From Bacillus gaemokensis (GTDB lineage: Bacteria > Bacillota > Bacilli > Bacillales > Bacillaceae_G): a stretch of 64,000 bases of DNA. Every line of letters starts with the position of its first letter. Position 1 is the first letter of the stretch. This document shows positions 63,439 through 64,000 of the stretch, piece after piece. The DNA is taken from NCBI RefSeq assembly GCF_001590835.1, contig NZ_LTAQ01000023.1, positions 101,868 to 165,867 of the forward strand, given 5' to 3'. The translations under genes were made by a program, and so were the position numbers. The notes under the pieces were generated by a model that saw nothing but the letters and a program-made list of their open reading frames with translations, was not told the origin of the DNA and ran no database searches.

Positions 63439-63479
63439 AAAAAGAAACATAGAAGTGAAAAACCTCTGTGTTTCTTTTT
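63439..63479. terminator. terminator after the resolvase fragment
   Basis: AAAGAAACATAGAAG pairs with CTCTGTGTTTCTTT, T-run follows on the plus strand. Confidence 0.75.
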
Positions 63480-63605
63480 GATTAATATATGTATTGGAAA
63501 ATACTTTGAACTTTCGGGCACAGATGCTCCTTCTACCCTATTATAGAAGCTATTTTGAACGTAAGGAATTTGTAAGGAATAGGTAAGGAAAAAGAGATTT
63601 TCATT

Positions 63606-63755
63606 ATGTATGATAAAAATATAAAGAGGCGTGAAAGGCGGAACAGATATGACCTATATATGAAAAACAAACCAGTAACAAGAGTGTTTCAAGGAAAAGA
63701 AGTAATTTCTGGGGTTAACATACATGTGGAAAAAGAGGGATTTACCGTTTGTTAG
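63606..63755 (+). CDS. possible small protein
   Basis: A 49-codon frame (MYDKNIKRRERRNRYDLYMKNKPVTRVFQGKEVISG) with a basic, protein-like composition. AAGGAAAAAGAG lies upstream at a somewhat long distance. No family recognised; it could be chance. Confidence 0.35.
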   Translation: MYDKNIKRRERRNRYDLYMKNKPVTRVFQGKEVISGVNIHVEKEGFTVC

Positions 63756-63905
63756 GACAGAATGGCGTTTGTAAAAATAATAATTATGAAGATGATTACA
63801 AATTCAATGTTGACCTTTTGTCATTGGTGGAGATGATAGCTGTGTGGTTAGTATAAAACAGCAAGCAACCACCTATACAATGTGAATAGAGGAGAGAAAT
63901 GCCTT

Positions 63906-64000
63906 ATGAAAACACGTAGTCAAATTACATTTGCAAGTCTGGCCCTTTTAATAGCTGGAAGTTCCCTGTTATACACAACGCCAACCTCAATTGTAAAAGC
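63906..64000 (+). CDS. secreted protein, N-terminus (3' end outside window)
   Basis: ATG 63906 opens a signal peptide, MKTRSQITFASLALLIAGSSL, with cleavage expected near VKA at the window edge. GAGGAGAG is upstream. The protein itself lies beyond the window, so the family cannot be told. Confidence 0.7.
   Translation, partial: MKTRSQITFASLALLIAGSSLLYTTPTSIVK

Overview
The window is chromosomal DNA of a Bacillus cereus group bacterium. AT-rich low-GC coding, strong AGGAGG-type ribosome sites and the core gene content all fit: DynA, YpbS, YpcP, YpeP/YpeQ, YpdQ, QueT, an xpt-pbuX operon with a purine riboswitch, small Fur-regulated basic proteins and DUF5065-like secreted proteins. I see no tRNA, rRNA or CRISPR array.

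Layout. 1-6.7 kb is backbone: the end of a Na+/H+ antiporter, a DinB-like protein, a class III aminotransferase, an acetate-type symporter with its DUF485 partner, a membrane fatty acid hydroxylase, a small unknown protein and a LysE-type exporter. 6.8-25 kb is an accessory block bounded on both sides by same-orientation remnants of an IS3-family element. It is a decayed phage-like region. It keeps lysis genes (holin, exported amidase), an ArpU-like and a sigma-like regulator, replication genes (DnaB helicase, helix-turn-helix initiator), a Rha antirepressor, Cro-like and CI-like regulators, an AimR-type peptide receptor and a Phr/AimP-like peptide precursor. I find no integrase, terminase or capsid genes. 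Three DUF5065-like secreted proteins and broken surface or cell-wall genes are cargo.

25-57 kb returns to backbone: YqcI/YcgG-like protein, cold-shock protein, the ypeQ-ypeP-queT-ypdQ neighbourhood with a preQ1 riboswitch, acetoacetyl-CoA ligase, 5'-3' exonuclease, and a Mg2+-sensing M-box in front of a severely shortened P-type ATPase. A DUF350/glutathionylspermidine-synthase-like/lipoprotein operon follows, then two tandem structured RNAs, a sulfurtransferase, the double dynamin DynA, the guanine-responsive xpt-pbuX operon, a second methionine aminopeptidase, a ba3-type oxidase locus cut off in subunit I, and an M32 carboxypeptidase.

57-64 kb is accessory again: a lipoprotein cassette and a PadR/DUF1048/ABC export operon damaged by two exact 100-bp tandem duplications and by truncation. 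Next come an unusually GC-rich serine hydrolase, an IS1182-type fragment lying inside a split IS3-family element, a truncated serine recombinase, and the start of a secreted protein at the window edge.

The most interesting points are: (i) a split arbitrium-like peptide signalling module with SOS and repressor operators in the decayed phage; (ii) an M-box controlling an ATPase reduced to its actuator domain; (iii) a tandem pair of RNAs with compensatory base changes; (iv) several Fur-controlled or otherwise short genes; and (v) the two 100-bp duplications, which may be an assembly artefact.
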